Shown here in pieces: positions 50,817 to 59,767 of a stretch of 64,000 nt of DNA. This stretch comes from Syntrophotalea acetylenivorans (GTDB lineage: Bacteria; Desulfobacterota; Desulfuromonadia; Desulfuromonadales; Syntrophotaleaceae). The stretch is from the NCBI RefSeq assembly GCF_001887775.1, contig NZ_CP015519.1, forward strand, positions 1,116,001-1,180,000. The letters are read 5' to 3'. Under the pieces are notes generated by a model. That model made no database searches. It saw only the letters and a program-made list of their open reading frames with translations, and had not been told where the DNA came from. A program made the translations under genes and the position numbers. The stretch's first letter is position 1. Each line of letters begins with the position of its first letter.

Positions 50817-51467
50817 TCAGGCAACCAGACGCTGCAGCAGGCTTTCGGCATTCTTTCGCAAATCCTCGAATTGGGCCTCGGTCAACCCGGCACCGAGGGC
50901 GATACGCCGGGCCTGAACCAAAGGGGTCAAATCCCCCGGCGCGTGGCTGTCGGTGTTGAGCACCAGGGGCGCTCCGCCAGCCAGGGCCAGGCGGGCAACA
51001 TGGCCGTTACTCAGCGAATGACCACGGCGGGTGGTCAGTTCCAGGCAGATGCCCCGTTCAGCAGCCAGGCGGACCTCTTCTTCAGTAATCAATCCAGGAT
51101 GCGCGAGGATATCGATATCGGCCTCCAGAGCGGCCCGGTTGGTCCCCTCGGCAACGGGCTCGCTGAGAGTTTCACCGTGGCAGAGAACCAACTTGGCCCC
51201 CAGGGACCGTGCTTCCCTGGCGGCGGCGGCAATGTCCGCGGGCGGAATATGCGTGAGCTCGATACCGGGCACCACGGTCAATCCCCAGGCGCGCCCCAGA
51301 TCATCAGCCACCCGCACCAGGCGAGGAATAATCAAGTCCATATTGGACCGATCACCATGATCGGTCAGACCGATGGCCCGATAACCGGCCACCGCTGCAC
51401 GGCGGGTAAGCTCGGCAGGGATCAGTTCACCGTCGCTGAAAATCGTATGAGTATGCAAATCGATCAT
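50817..51467 (-). CDS. PHP-domain phosphoesterase
   Basis: A 216-residue single PHP domain with the metal-binding motifs MIDLHTHTIFSDGE, GLTDHGDRSN, DILAHPGLI and NTDSHAPGDL. Relatives include histidinol phosphatase and small phosphoesterases or nucleases; the substrate is not clear. It lies between miaB and the M42 peptidase on one strand, 44 bases after miaB. Confidence 0.9.
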   Translation of the reverse strand: MIDLHTHTIFSDGELIPAELTRRAAVAGYRAIGLTDHGDRSNMDLIIPRLVRVADDLGRAWGLTVVPGIELTHIPPADIAAAAREARSLGAKLVLCHGETLSEPVAEGTNRAALEADIDILAHPGLITEEEVRLAAERGICLELTTRRGHSLSNGHVARLALAGGAPLVLNTDSHAPGDLTPLVQARRIALGAGLTEAQFEDLRKNAESLLQRLVA

Positions 51468-51511
51468 AACGAAACCTTGGGTTGAAGGTTACAGATTGAA
51501 AACCACCGAGA

Positions 51512-52855
51512 CTAACTCGCCGCACTGCCCTCACTCTCAACGACACCGATGTGAGAATTGCGCTGTGCCTCGATCAGCCGTACCGGCACAATACGGCCGA
51601 CCAGGCTGGCATCAGCCTTAAAATTAACAATCCGGTTCCAGCTGGTACGGCCGAACAGCTGACCACCCCCTTGACGGCTTTCGCCTTCAACCAGCACCGG
51701 CAATACTTTACCGACATCCTCCTCATGGAAACGACGGGTGATCTCTTCCTGCAAGGCGAGCATGCGATCAAAACGCTGTTGCTTGATCTCGGCCGGCGTA
51801 TCATCCGTCAATTCTGCGGCGGCGGTGCCTTCCCGGGGAGAAAATATAAAAGAATAGATTTCGGCGAACTGCGCCCGACGCAGCAGGTCAAGAGTCTGTT
51901 CGAAATCATCTTCATCCTCACCGGGAAATCCCACGATCACATCGGAGGTCAGACGAATTTCCGGACAGGCCCGGCGTAATTGTTCCACCTTGTTCAAATA
52001 CTGGTCGCGGCTATAACCACGTCCCATAGCTTCCAGAATACGGTCCGAACCGGCCTGGACCGGCAGATGCAGATGTTTGCACAACTTGTCGAGACTTCCG
52101 AAGCACTCAATAAGATCGTCTGAAAGATCCTTGGGGTGCGAAGTAATAAATCGCAGTCGCTGCAAACCTGGCAGGTCATGGACCTGTCGTAACAGCTCGG
52201 CAAAGGAGATTTCCTCCCCTTCTTTCACGCCGAAGGAATTAACATTCTGGCCGACCAGGGTAATTTCCGCAGTTCCCTGGTCGATCAGGGAGCGAACTTC
52301 AGCCAGCACCTCAGCGCTGGGCCGACTGACTTCCCGCCCCCGCACATAAGGCACAATGCAATAGGCGCAAAAATTATCGCAGCCCTGCACAATTGTGACG
52401 AAACGGCTGATCTCCCGACTCGGTCGACGAGCGGGAAAAAGCTGCCGTCGCTGTTCTTCATCGAGAAAATCGACCAACAGACCACGGCCCAGCTTGGCTT
52501 CAGCATTCTGAACCAATTCAGCCAAGCGATGAACGTTGTGAGTACCAAACACGAAGTCGAGATAGGGAACCTTCTTGAGCATACGCTCCCCTTCGTGTTG
52601 GGCTACGCAACCACCAACGGCCAAAATAAGGTTCGGGTTCCGCTCTTTGAGAGGTTTGAAGCTGCCGAGATGGCCATAAACCTTACGTTCGGCCTTCGCC
52701 CGAATGGAGCAGGTGTTCAGCAGAATCAGGTCGGCGTTTTCAGCGGCATCGGTCTGGCCATAACCAAGTCCCTGAAGAATTTCCACCATCTGTTCCGAAT
52801 CGACCACGTTCATCTGACAGCCGAAGGTTTCCAGATAAAAATATTTTTCCGTCAT
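51512..52855 (-). CDS. miaB: tRNA-2-methylthio-N6-dimethylallyladenosine synthase
   Basis: A radical-SAM methylthiotransferase of 447 residues acting on tRNA A37. The N-terminal UPF0004 domain begins KYFYLETFGCQMNVVDSEQ, with its auxiliary cluster Cys also in NTCSIR and GGCVAQ. The radical SAM motif is CDNFCAYC. The C-terminal TRAM domain ends before EAQRNSHIGV. The start MTEKYFY at 52855 fits the family; the longer frame to 52978 does not. Confidence 0.97.
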   Translation of the reverse strand: MTEKYFYLETFGCQMNVVDSEQMVEILQGLGYGQTDAAENADLILLNTCSIRAKAERKVYGHLGSFKPLKERNPNLILAVGGCVAQHEGERMLKKVPYLDFVFGTHNVHRLAELVQNAEAKLGRGLLVDFLDEEQRRQLFPARRPSREISRFVTIVQGCDNFCAYCIVPYVRGREVSRPSAEVLAEVRSLIDQGTAEITLVGQNVNSFGVKEGEEISFAELLRQVHDLPGLQRLRFITSHPKDLSDDLIECFGSLDKLCKHLHLPVQAGSDRILEAMGRGYSRDQYLNKVEQLRRACPEIRLTSDVIVGFPGEDEDDFEQTLDLLRRAQFAEIYSFIFSPREGTAAAELTDDTPAEIKQQRFDRMLALQEEITRRFHEEDVGKVLPVLVEGESRQGGGQLFGRTSWNRIVNFKADASLVGRIVPVRLIEAQRNSHIGVVESEGSAAS

Positions 52856-53020
52856 TCGTTGTTTACCATCACTTGATATACAAAAGGACCCGATGCACCG
52901 CAATCGGTCCATGGGAGCCCAGTTAATTATCGATATAGAAAGGGGCGTTAGAGGTAGCCATGCAATGGATCTTGCCACGGCAGGTTAATCAGGAATTGTA
53001 GTCAATGCAGGGGCGAAAAG

Positions 53021-53554
53021 TCAAACATCTTCCACCGCTCCGCCAATGCCAGCTGCGCTTCTCGAATCCGCTTCCACATGAGGAGGAAGTAACCGCAGAA
53101 GCAGGTGGGGATATTCAAGGCAATACAGGGTCATGCGCTGGCCGCTACCGAGCACTTTTACTGTTGCCAACGCCTCGCCTAGGACTTGTTGTTCAACCTC
53201 TTGGATTTCCTCCAAAGAGAAAACCTGCTGTCGGCGGCCTGAAATACCAAAAGCAGCCACCAATCGACGGTCAGTCATCATATAAAAGACATGTTCCCAT
53301 TCCATACGGGCCCAGACAAGATGGCCGACACCAACCCACAAACCCACCATGAGTGCTGCCCGTCCCCACCACTGAGCGACGACGGCATCCACCGGCAACG
53401 GACCGCGGATCTGCAGAAAAAACAATATCACCGCCAGTCCCACTGCAGCTATCAAAGACCAACGCCAGTTACGAAAGGTGTAGGCGCGCGGAGCTGGGCG
53501 ACCTTGCCAGACAATCCGCTCCTCCCCCTCTAACAGATTGCTCCAGCGGTTCAT
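53021..53554 (-). CDS. PH-like domain membrane protein
   Basis: A 177-residue protein with two membrane segments (SLIAAVGLAVILFFLQ and AALMVGLWVGVGHLVWA) after the motif LLEGEERIVWQGRPAPRAY. A bacterial PH-like domain follows (YMMTDRRLVAAFGISGRRQ). The GEE.....GRP and TDRR signatures are typical of small bPH membrane proteins of unknown role. Its ATG overlaps the stop of the M48 protease gene (ATGA), so the two are translationally coupled. Confidence 0.78.
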   Translation of the reverse strand: MNRWSNLLEGEERIVWQGRPAPRAYTFRNWRWSLIAAVGLAVILFFLQIRGPLPVDAVVAQWWGRAALMVGLWVGVGHLVWARMEWEHVFYMMTDRRLVAAFGISGRRQQVFSLEEIQEVEQQVLGEALATVKVLGSGQRMTLYCLEYPHLLLRLLPPHVEADSRSAAGIGGAVEDV

Positions 53555-54861
53555 GGAGTTTCCAGTTCCTTCAGGCGCTCGGCGGCGGCCTTCCCCAGTC
53601 GGCCATCAGGAGAAGCCTTGACCACGGCTCGGTACATTTCTACGGCCTGACCAATCTGATGATTCCCCTCATAGGCGCTAGCCAGGAGATAGCCCCCCTG
53701 CAAGGTCGGCAACAGGGCCATACTGGCTTCCAGTTCCCGCACCGCCCGCGGATAATTTTCCTGTTCAAACAGCAGGTAGCCCAACCCCATCCGGGATCGA
53801 TAGTACTGTCCGTCAAGCTGCACCGCCCGACTCAAATGCTGCTGACCAGCGGTCAGGTCATCGGCCTTGAGATAAGCAGTACCCAAAGCCGTTAAAATAA
53901 GCGGCTGGTCGGGAGCCGCGGTGGCCGCCTGCAAATAGACGGCGATAGCCCGGGGCAACTGGCCCTGCTCCTCGAGCTTTCGCGCCTGATCATATAATGC
54001 GTACCCCTGCTGCGTCTGCCTCAGTCCGGCAACAGACCGGGCAAAAGCTTGTTGGTTCAACACATAATCAGGATTGCCGATGGTCAACGCATGGCGTTCG
54101 GCAACATAATCCTTAAGATCCAGCATTCGCTCTTTAGAAAAGGGGTGGGTCCGAAATAATCCCGCCAACCACAGGGGCTCGGCACCCCGCTCAACCTTAC
54201 GATAAAAGTATTCTTGAAGCTGCACCGCCCCTTGAGGATCATAACCTGCCTGAACCAGGTAATCGACACCGAGGCGATCGGACTCCCGCTCCTGCTCGCG
54301 GCTATAGGTATTTTCCAGCAATCCGGCAGCCAGTTGCCCCGCCTGCTGAGCCGCCACACCATAGCTGCCCTGCCCCGTCGCACCACCTAACACAGCCATA
54401 CCGAGCCCGAGCAGAGAACCGCGCTGCATAGCCTGCACAGAATGGCGGGCTGTAACATGACCCAACTCATGACCGAGCACCGCCGCCAGCTGCGCTTCGT
54501 TTTCAAGCGCGGCCACCAAACCGCGCGAGATGGCGACAAAGCCTCCCGGCAAGGCAAAAGCATTTGGAGCCGAATCGTTGACCACCTTGAACTGATAGGG
54601 CAAATCGGGCCGCTGGCTGAGCTGGGCCATTCTGATCCCAACCTGATGGACATATTCGCTCAGTTGCGGATCACCATACACGCCACCCATCTGCTGCAAT
54701 GCCCGGGGGAAAGCCTGCTGACCAAGGCTGATTTCTTCGCTGGTCGACACTTGAAACAGTGCCAACTCCTGTCGCCCCGTAACCGGATTCGCCGCACAAC
54801 CACCCAACAATCCCAGCAACAAAAAGACCCCTGCAACTCGAACACTGAAACTATCTGCCAT
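53551..54861 (-). CDS. BepA-like M48 metalloprotease lipoprotein with TPR repeats
   Basis: A 436-residue periplasmic protein. It has a lipoprotein signal (FLLLGLLGGC) with AAGGAGG before the ATG. The M48 zinc site is HELGHVTARH, with a downstream Glu in REQERESDRLG. TPR repeats occupy the C-terminal 150 residues (AIAVYLQAATAAPDQPLILT, YRSRMGLGYLLFEQENYPRA). Architecture and length match BepA, which handles misassembled outer-membrane proteins such as LptD. It is cotranscribed with the PH-like membrane protein. Confidence 0.9.
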   Translation of the reverse strand: MADSFSVRVAGVFLLLGLLGGCAANPVTGRQELALFQVSTSEEISLGQQAFPRALQQMGGVYGDPQLSEYVHQVGIRMAQLSQRPDLPYQFKVVNDSAPNAFALPGGFVAISRGLVAALENEAQLAAVLGHELGHVTARHSVQAMQRGSLLGLGMAVLGGATGQGSYGVAAQQAGQLAAGLLENTYSREQERESDRLGVDYLVQAGYDPQGAVQLQEYFYRKVERGAEPLWLAGLFRTHPFSKERMLDLKDYVAERHALTIGNPDYVLNQQAFARSVAGLRQTQQGYALYDQARKLEEQGQLPRAIAVYLQAATAAPDQPLILTALGTAYLKADDLTAGQQHLSRAVQLDGQYYRSRMGLGYLLFEQENYPRAVRELEASMALLPTLQGGYLLASAYEGNHQIGQAVEMYRAVVKASPDGRLGKAAAERLKELETP

Positions 54862-55066
54862 GAAGCCTCCTTCAATATAGGCGCAGTTTTCCCCAATGAA
54901 TTAAGCGTTTTAATGTACTGAATTCATCTTAAGGCTCCCCGGCCAATATCGCAAGACGCTTTCTATAAAAGATTTCACTAGCTATTGGCCCTGAGTTCAT
55001 ATAAGATCGATGGGTTTTGGAACAGGATAATCGGAACATAAATTTTGACAGGAGAAACACCCTCTT

Positions 55067-56878
55067 ATGCCGCAGAACATTCGCAACATCGCCATTATCG
55101 CCCACGTCGACCATGGCAAGACCACCCTGGTCGACGCCATGCTCAGACAGTCGGGGATTTTTCGCGACAATCAAACCATTACAGAACGCATCATGGACAG
55201 CAATGACCTCGAAAAAGAGCGAGGCATTACCATTCTATCCAAGAACCTCTCTATCTCGCATGGGGACCTGAAAATCAATGTTGTTGACACTCCGGGCCAC
55301 GCTGACTTCGGCGGCGAAGTGGAACGCGTTCTAAAAATGGTCGACTCGGTACTGCTGCTGGTGGATGCCTTTGACGGCCCCATGCCCCAGACCCGTTTCG
55401 TACTGAAAAAATCCCTTGACCTGGGCCATCAACCGATCGTGGTCATCAATAAAATCGACCGCCCTGGAGCTCGCCCGGAACAGGTGGTGGATATGGTTTT
55501 CGATCTGTTTTGCGAACTCAATGCCGATGAACAACAGCTCGACTTCCCCATTGTTTACACCAATGCCAAAGCCGGTCACGCGACCCTCGACCCGAAGGCA
55601 CCGAAGGATAATCTCGAGGATCTGTTCCAGCTTATTGGCAACGAGGTTTCGCCCCCCAAAGTCGACCCGGAGGCCCCCTTTCAGATGCTGGTGACCAGTA
55701 TCGCCTACAACGATTACCTGGGCCGCATCGCTACCGGCAAGATATCCAACGGTCGAGTCAGCGCCGGGCAGACCATCGCGGTGGTTAAAAAAGATGGCCA
55801 GGTGACCAAGGGGCGGATTTCCAAGCTGATCGGCTTCGATGGACTACAACAGATAGAGATTCAGGAAGCGGTCGCCGGTGACATCATCTGCATCGCCGGA
55901 TTTGAAGACGTCGGCATCAGCGAGACCTTTGCCGACGCCGAACATCCCGTCGCCCTGCCCTATGTAGCTATCGACGAACCGACCCTGTCCATGAACTTCA
56001 TGGTCAACAGCTCCCCCTTTGCAGGACAGGAAGGCAAATACGTCACCTCCCGTGTCATTCGCGAACGATTGCAAAAAGAACTACGGACCAACGTATCGCT
56101 GCGGGTCGAAGATACGGACAACACCGACACCTTCAAGGTTTCCGGGCGAGGCGAACTGCACTTGTCGATTTTGATTGAGAACATGCGCCGGGAAGGCTTC
56201 GAACTGGCGGTCTCCAAGCCGGAAGTCATTTTGCGGGACATCGACGGTGTCAGCTGCGAACCGATGGAGTTTCTGACCATTGACGTTCCTGAGGAGCACC
56301 AGGGAACCGTCATCGAAAAACTTGGCACGCGCAAAGCGGAAATGGTGGCCATGCACCCCATGGACGGCATCAATCGTCTGGAATTCATCATTCCGGCCCG
56401 AGGCCTGATCGGCTTCCGCACCGAGTTCCTTACCGACACCCGTGGTACCGGCGTCATGAACCACACCTTCCATGAATACGGCCCCTTCAAAGGCGCCATT
56501 CCCGGCCGCAAGAACGGCGTTCTGCTCGCCCTGGAAAGTGGCGAAACGGTTGCCTATTCCCTGTTCAGCCTGCAGGAGCGAGGCATCCTCTTTGTCAACG
56601 CCGGCGTAAAGGTCTACGAAGGAATGATCATCGGTGAAAATGCCAAGCAGAACGATCTGGTTGTCAACGCCTGCAAAGGCAAGAAACTGACTAACGTCCG
56701 CGCCTCAGGCAGCGACGAAGCTATTCGCATCACAACCCCGCGCACTCTCAGTCTTGAGCAAGCCCTGGAGTATATCGACGAAGACGAATTGGTCGAAATC
56801 ACGCCAACATCTATTCGATTGCGGAAAAAATACCTTGACGCCAACGAGCGGAAACGATACGAAAAGACTCGGGGCTAA
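55067..56878 (+). CDS. typA: Ribosome-associated GTPase TypA/BipA
   Basis: A 603-residue translational GTPase. G1 is [14 protein letters not shown]2 is in [11 protein letters not shown]3 is [12 protein letters not shown], and G4 is [11 protein letters not shown]. Domains III and V and the BipA-specific C-terminus follow ([18 protein letters not shown]). It acts in ribosome assembly and stress adaptation. AGGAG lies upstream of the ATG with long spacing. A terminator follows. Confidence 0.97.
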   Translation: MPQNIRNIAIIAHVDHGKTTLVDAMLRQSGIFRDNQTITERIMDSNDLEKERGITILSKNLSISHGDLKINVVDTPGHADFGGEVERVLKMVDSVLLLVDAFDGPMPQTRFVLKKSLDLGHQPIVVINKIDRPGARPEQVVDMVFDLFCELNADEQQLDFPIVYTNAKAGHATLDPKAPKDNLEDLFQLIGNEVSPPKVDPEAPFQMLVTSIAYNDYLGRIATGKISNGRVSAGQTIAVVKKDGQVTKGRISKLIGFDGLQQIEIQEAVAGDIICIAGFEDVGISETFADAEHPVALPYVAIDEPTLSMNFMVNSSPFAGQEGKYVTSRVIRERLQKELRTNVSLRVEDTDNTDTFKVSGRGELHLSILIENMRREGFELAVSKPEVILRDIDGVSCEPMEFLTIDVPEEHQGTVIEKLGTRKAEMVAMHPMDGINRLEFIIPARGLIGFRTEFLTDTRGTGVMNHTFHEYGPFKGAIPGRKNGVLLALESGETVAYSLFSLQERGILFVNAGVKVYEGMIIGENAKQNDLVVNACKGKKLTNVRASGSDEAIRITTPRTLSLEQALEYIDEDELVEITPTSIRLRKKYLDANERKRYEKTRG

Positions 56879-56887
56879 CCGCGTCCT

Positions 56888-56926
56888 TCAACCGGCCGGT
56901 CTCGTTATGAGCCGGCCGGTTTTTCA
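56888..56926 (+). terminator. Terminator after typA
   Basis: AACCGGCCGG and CCGGCCGGTT pair around an 11-base loop, with TTTTTC directly after. It lies about 10 bases past the stop. Confidence 0.85.
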
Positions 56927-56979
56927 ATGGTTCCCTGGTTAGTTTGCGAAAAGACCCCAAACCTCTATCAGGATGCCTC

Positions 56980-57543
56980 ATGGGCACAGCATTAACCAAA
57001 CAGGAACAGACCGTACTCCTCGGCATAGCCCGGGAAGCCATTACCAGCCACCTGCGCATGGGCAAGTTGATTGAACCGGAGTGCAAGGAAGAATCACTCA
57101 ACCAGCAGAGGGGTTGCTTTGTAACCTTGTCCCAAGAAGGCCAGTTGCGGGGCTGCCTCGGCACCTTCACTTCGGATCGGCCACTTTGCAGAGAGGTTGC
57201 CATCATGGCCGTCGCCGCTGCAACGGAAGATCCCCGCTTTTATCCCATGCGAATAGAGGATCTCGACAGTTTTTCTGTTGAGATTTCAGTTCTCTCCCCT
57301 CTGCTCAAAACAAACGAACCGAGCGATATCGTTGTCGGACTGCACGGCATCTACCTTGAAAAAGATGGGCAAAGGGGCGTTCTATTGCCCCAGGTTGCCG
57401 TGGAGCAGAAATGGGATCGTGAACGCTTTTTGCAACACACTTGCCACAAAGCCGGCCTGCCCAAGGATGCATGGCAGGCCGAAGATTGTGACATTTATCT
57501 CTTTACCGCCCAGATAATGAAAGAAACTTGTTCTCATCGTTAG
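56980..57543 (+). CDS. amrA: AMMECR1-domain protein (AmmeMemoRadiSam system protein A)
   Basis: A 187-residue AMMECR1-domain protein with the hallmark LRGCLGTF and the flanking RGCFVTLSQEGQ. It starts at ATG 56980, where AGGA lies 6 bases upstream. In many genomes AmrA is encoded with a Memo protein (AmrB) and a radical-SAM enzyme (AmrS); neither is in this window. The biochemical role is not established. Confidence 0.9.
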   Translation: MGTALTKQEQTVLLGIAREAITSHLRMGKLIEPECKEESLNQQRGCFVTLSQEGQLRGCLGTFTSDRPLCREVAIMAVAAATEDPRFYPMRIEDLDSFSVEISVLSPLLKTNEPSDIVVGLHGIYLEKDGQRGVLLPQVAVEQKWDRERFLQHTCHKAGLPKDAWQAEDCDIYLFTAQIMKETCSHR

Positions 57544-57643
57544 CGCCCCAATGAACGCATTGAGAAACTCAAAGTGCCTTGCTGATCAGGCATTATGATA
57601 TAGTGTTGAAGTAAATTGCAGGTATTCACCGGAGCGTGGTTCA

Positions 57644-58084
57644 ATGAACATTGCCAAAGACCTGGGAAGCTTGATCTCGGGGCTGTTCGCCCCTCAAGCA
57701 TCATCCCCGGCCCAAACACTTGAACAAGGTGGCACAAGCCGCTCCCGCACTTTAACTCGGGAACAGGCTGGCAACCGGGAAAAAATAGGGGTACTGCAGG
57801 ACAGTGACCGCCTTACCCTCTCCAGCGAATCTATTTCTCTTGCCAATGACTCACGAGATAAAGCAACAAACGCTTTAGCCTCCGCTACCCACTCTCCTGC
57901 CCAACAACCCTCCGAGCGGTTGGCACTTCCTTACTCCCCGTCAGCAACCAGTTCCACCTCACAACAAACCCACGAAGAGTCGCCCACTACTCGACACCTG
58001 GTCCGCGCCATCTACGGCAGCAAAGATTCGCTGAACACCAATGAGGCTGCTGCCCTCCCGACCCGTATCGACTTTCACGCCTAA
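57644..58084 (+). CDS. Hypothetical Ser/Thr-rich protein, 146 residues
   Basis: Starts MNIAKDLGSLISGLFAP and continues with a long low-complexity Ser/Thr/Gln/Pro middle, so it is probably disordered. Two more ordered patches are SDRLTLSSESISLAN and the C-terminal HLVRAIYGSKDSLN...PTRIDF. The first faintly recalls the DK/RVxLSxxA patch of the anti-sigma factor FlgM, but the rest does not. GGAG precedes the ATG. It lies upstream of a sigma-54-controlled cyclase and may belong to motility. Not recognised. Confidence 0.55.
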   Translation: MNIAKDLGSLISGLFAPQASSPAQTLEQGGTSRSRTLTREQAGNREKIGVLQDSDRLTLSSESISLANDSRDKATNALASATHSPAQQPSERLALPYSPSATSSTSQQTHEESPTTRHLVRAIYGSKDSLNTNEAAALPTRIDFHA

Positions 58085-58422
58085 TCCCCCCTTCCTCACC
58101 AGACGAAGCCCAGTCATTTCTTTGACCAAGGGTTAATTTGACCCCAAAAGACAAACCGGGAACAGGTGTTAAAACGCTTACAGTCAATATTTTGGCCCGA
58201 TCTACCCTTGATTCCAAAATCAGACCAGAGGCAACACTGCGCGACTAACACCCTTGTTTATATAGCTTTTTCAAAGAGCCCACTTCCTGAAACACTTGCA
58301 TAAACAGTCCCGTTCCAGTTGGCATTGTCTTTGCTGTTTAACTTTGATGTTTAAGAATGTCGAGAAAAGCGTAACAAACTGCTATATAAATTCCACATGC
58401 TTTCATCATGAGGGTTGTATCA
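58085..58422. other. Intergenic region upstream of the pseudo-receiver cyclase
   Basis: About 340 bases. It contains the sigma-54-like promoter at 58320-58335 and presumably upstream activator sites in the AT-rich stretch before it. No gene or repeat was recognised. Confidence 0.55.
58320..58335 (+). promoter_or_regulatory. Sigma-54 promoter
   Basis: TGGCATTGTCTTTGCT matches TGGCAC-N5-TTGCW in spacing and at every core position but one. It lies 88 bases before the cyclase ATG. A sigma-54 activator gene lies just downstream at 59768. Confidence 0.65.
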
Positions 58423-59454
58423 ATGGAAAATGTTGTCATGATCGTTAGTCCGTCTAATAGTGGGGCAAGCCAAATTGCGAGCACTGTTATGGCTACCGGG
58501 CTTTTCAAACATGCCATCCATTGTACTACTGATCAACAGACAGCTGAGGCGCTGGAGCAACGCATTGACATTGTTTGTTGCCCTTACCCGAGCGTCGCTT
58601 CAGAGTTGTCCTCCTTATTACTCAAGCTAGGGGAACGTGACGAATGGCGCGATATACCCCTGCTGCTTTTTAGCCAATCCAACCTTCAAAAGAACCGTAT
58701 CAAGGCCTTGGAACTTGGTGCTAGTGACTGCCTCTCCCTCGATCAATCTTGCCGAGAAGCTGCTGTACAAATTGGCTGGCACCTCAACAACAAGCATCGC
58801 ATTGAACTCTTACGGCGCTCGGAAGCGAATCTCGCACGCAAAGCGGTAACAGATAGCTTGACAGGGCTCTTCAACCGGGGCTATTTCGATGCGGACCTGG
58901 AGCAAAAAACAATTCTTGCCCATCGAACCGGCAGACCATTGACCTTGCTTCTTGCAGATCTTGATCATTTCAAAACTGTCAACGATAACTACGGCCATCT
59001 GGCCGGGGATCAAGTCCTGCAAAGTTTTGCCGAACTGTTAAAAAAATCAGGCCGAAAGTCGGATATCGTTTGCCGCTATGGAGGCGAAGAATTTGCCGTA
59101 ATATTACCGGAATGCGACTCCGACCAAGCTTTTTTTGCCGCCGAACGCTTGCGAAAAAACGTATCCCGGCACGATTTTGGTTGCCCCCTTACTGTGAGCA
59201 TCGGCCTCGCGTCCACTACCATGAACTGCCGGTATAGTTCCTCACAATTACTAGAACATGCCGACCTTGCCCTTTATAGTGCCAAAGACAGGGGACGCAA
59301 TCGTACTGAAATTTTCCCAACGCCCCTTCTCAAGGACCTGTCGGCAACAAAGCACCTTTCCCATCGCCCCATCTCCAAAGTCTCCAGCTTCCCTCAAGCA
59401 CTTCGCCGTTCGATTGCTGCCTTGCGTAAAGCCGCCAGATATTCTTTTGGCTAG
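58423..59454 (+). CDS. Diguanylate cyclase with degenerate receiver domain
   Basis: A 343-residue soluble protein. Residues 1-125 have receiver-like alternation, but the usual key positions are lost. The acidic pair is replaced in MIVSPSNSG, the phospho-acceptor Asp by Pro in DIVCCPYPS, and the switch Lys in ASDCLSLD. The GGDEF domain has RYGGEEF and the inhibitory RKSD five residues before GGEEF, so cyclase activity is likely. A basic tail (LRRSIAALRKAARYSFG) ends it. AGGG lies 9 bases before ATG 58423; the ATG at 58408 has no RBS. Expression is probably sigma-54 dependent. Confidence 0.88.
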   Translation: MENVVMIVSPSNSGASQIASTVMATGLFKHAIHCTTDQQTAEALEQRIDIVCCPYPSVASELSSLLLKLGERDEWRDIPLLLFSQSNLQKNRIKALELGASDCLSLDQSCREAAVQIGWHLNNKHRIELLRRSEANLARKAVTDSLTGLFNRGYFDADLEQKTILAHRTGRPLTLLLADLDHFKTVNDNYGHLAGDQVLQSFAELLKKSGRKSDIVCRYGGEEFAVILPECDSDQAFFAAERLRKNVSRHDFGCPLTVSIGLASTTMNCRYSSSQLLEHADLALYSAKDRGRNRTEIFPTPLLKDLSATKHLSHRPISKVSSFPQALRRSIAALRKAARYSFG

Positions 59455-59767
59455 GGTGTTTCTAAAAAACCAGTCCATTCAGTTCCTGCATTAAAAGCTA
59501 AAACCTTGCCGTCATTTCCATTCCAGCTAACCGAGACTCTAATTTTTATCAGCGCAACCCTGTAGGCCTCCAAGAGACTTCTCCTGAACAATTTCGAGAG
59601 TTTTGGTGGAAAAATGTCTTTTTTCAGCGTGTAAGTTTTGTTAGGATAGCTCCCTGTTGCTAATTAAGTGTTATAGTTTCAAAATTGCTGATTTTGCTCA
59701 ACCAATTTTCAAGAGGGTTTACCCGCCATTTCAACAGACATCTCCTCATCCAACGGATAAGATCAAG
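59455..59767. other. Intergenic region upstream of the sigma-54 response regulator
   Basis: About 310 bases, AT-rich. A possible sigma-70 promoter (TTGTTA, 17 bases, TAATTA) lies near 59638-59666. No sigma-54 site, gene or repeat was recognised. Confidence 0.4.
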
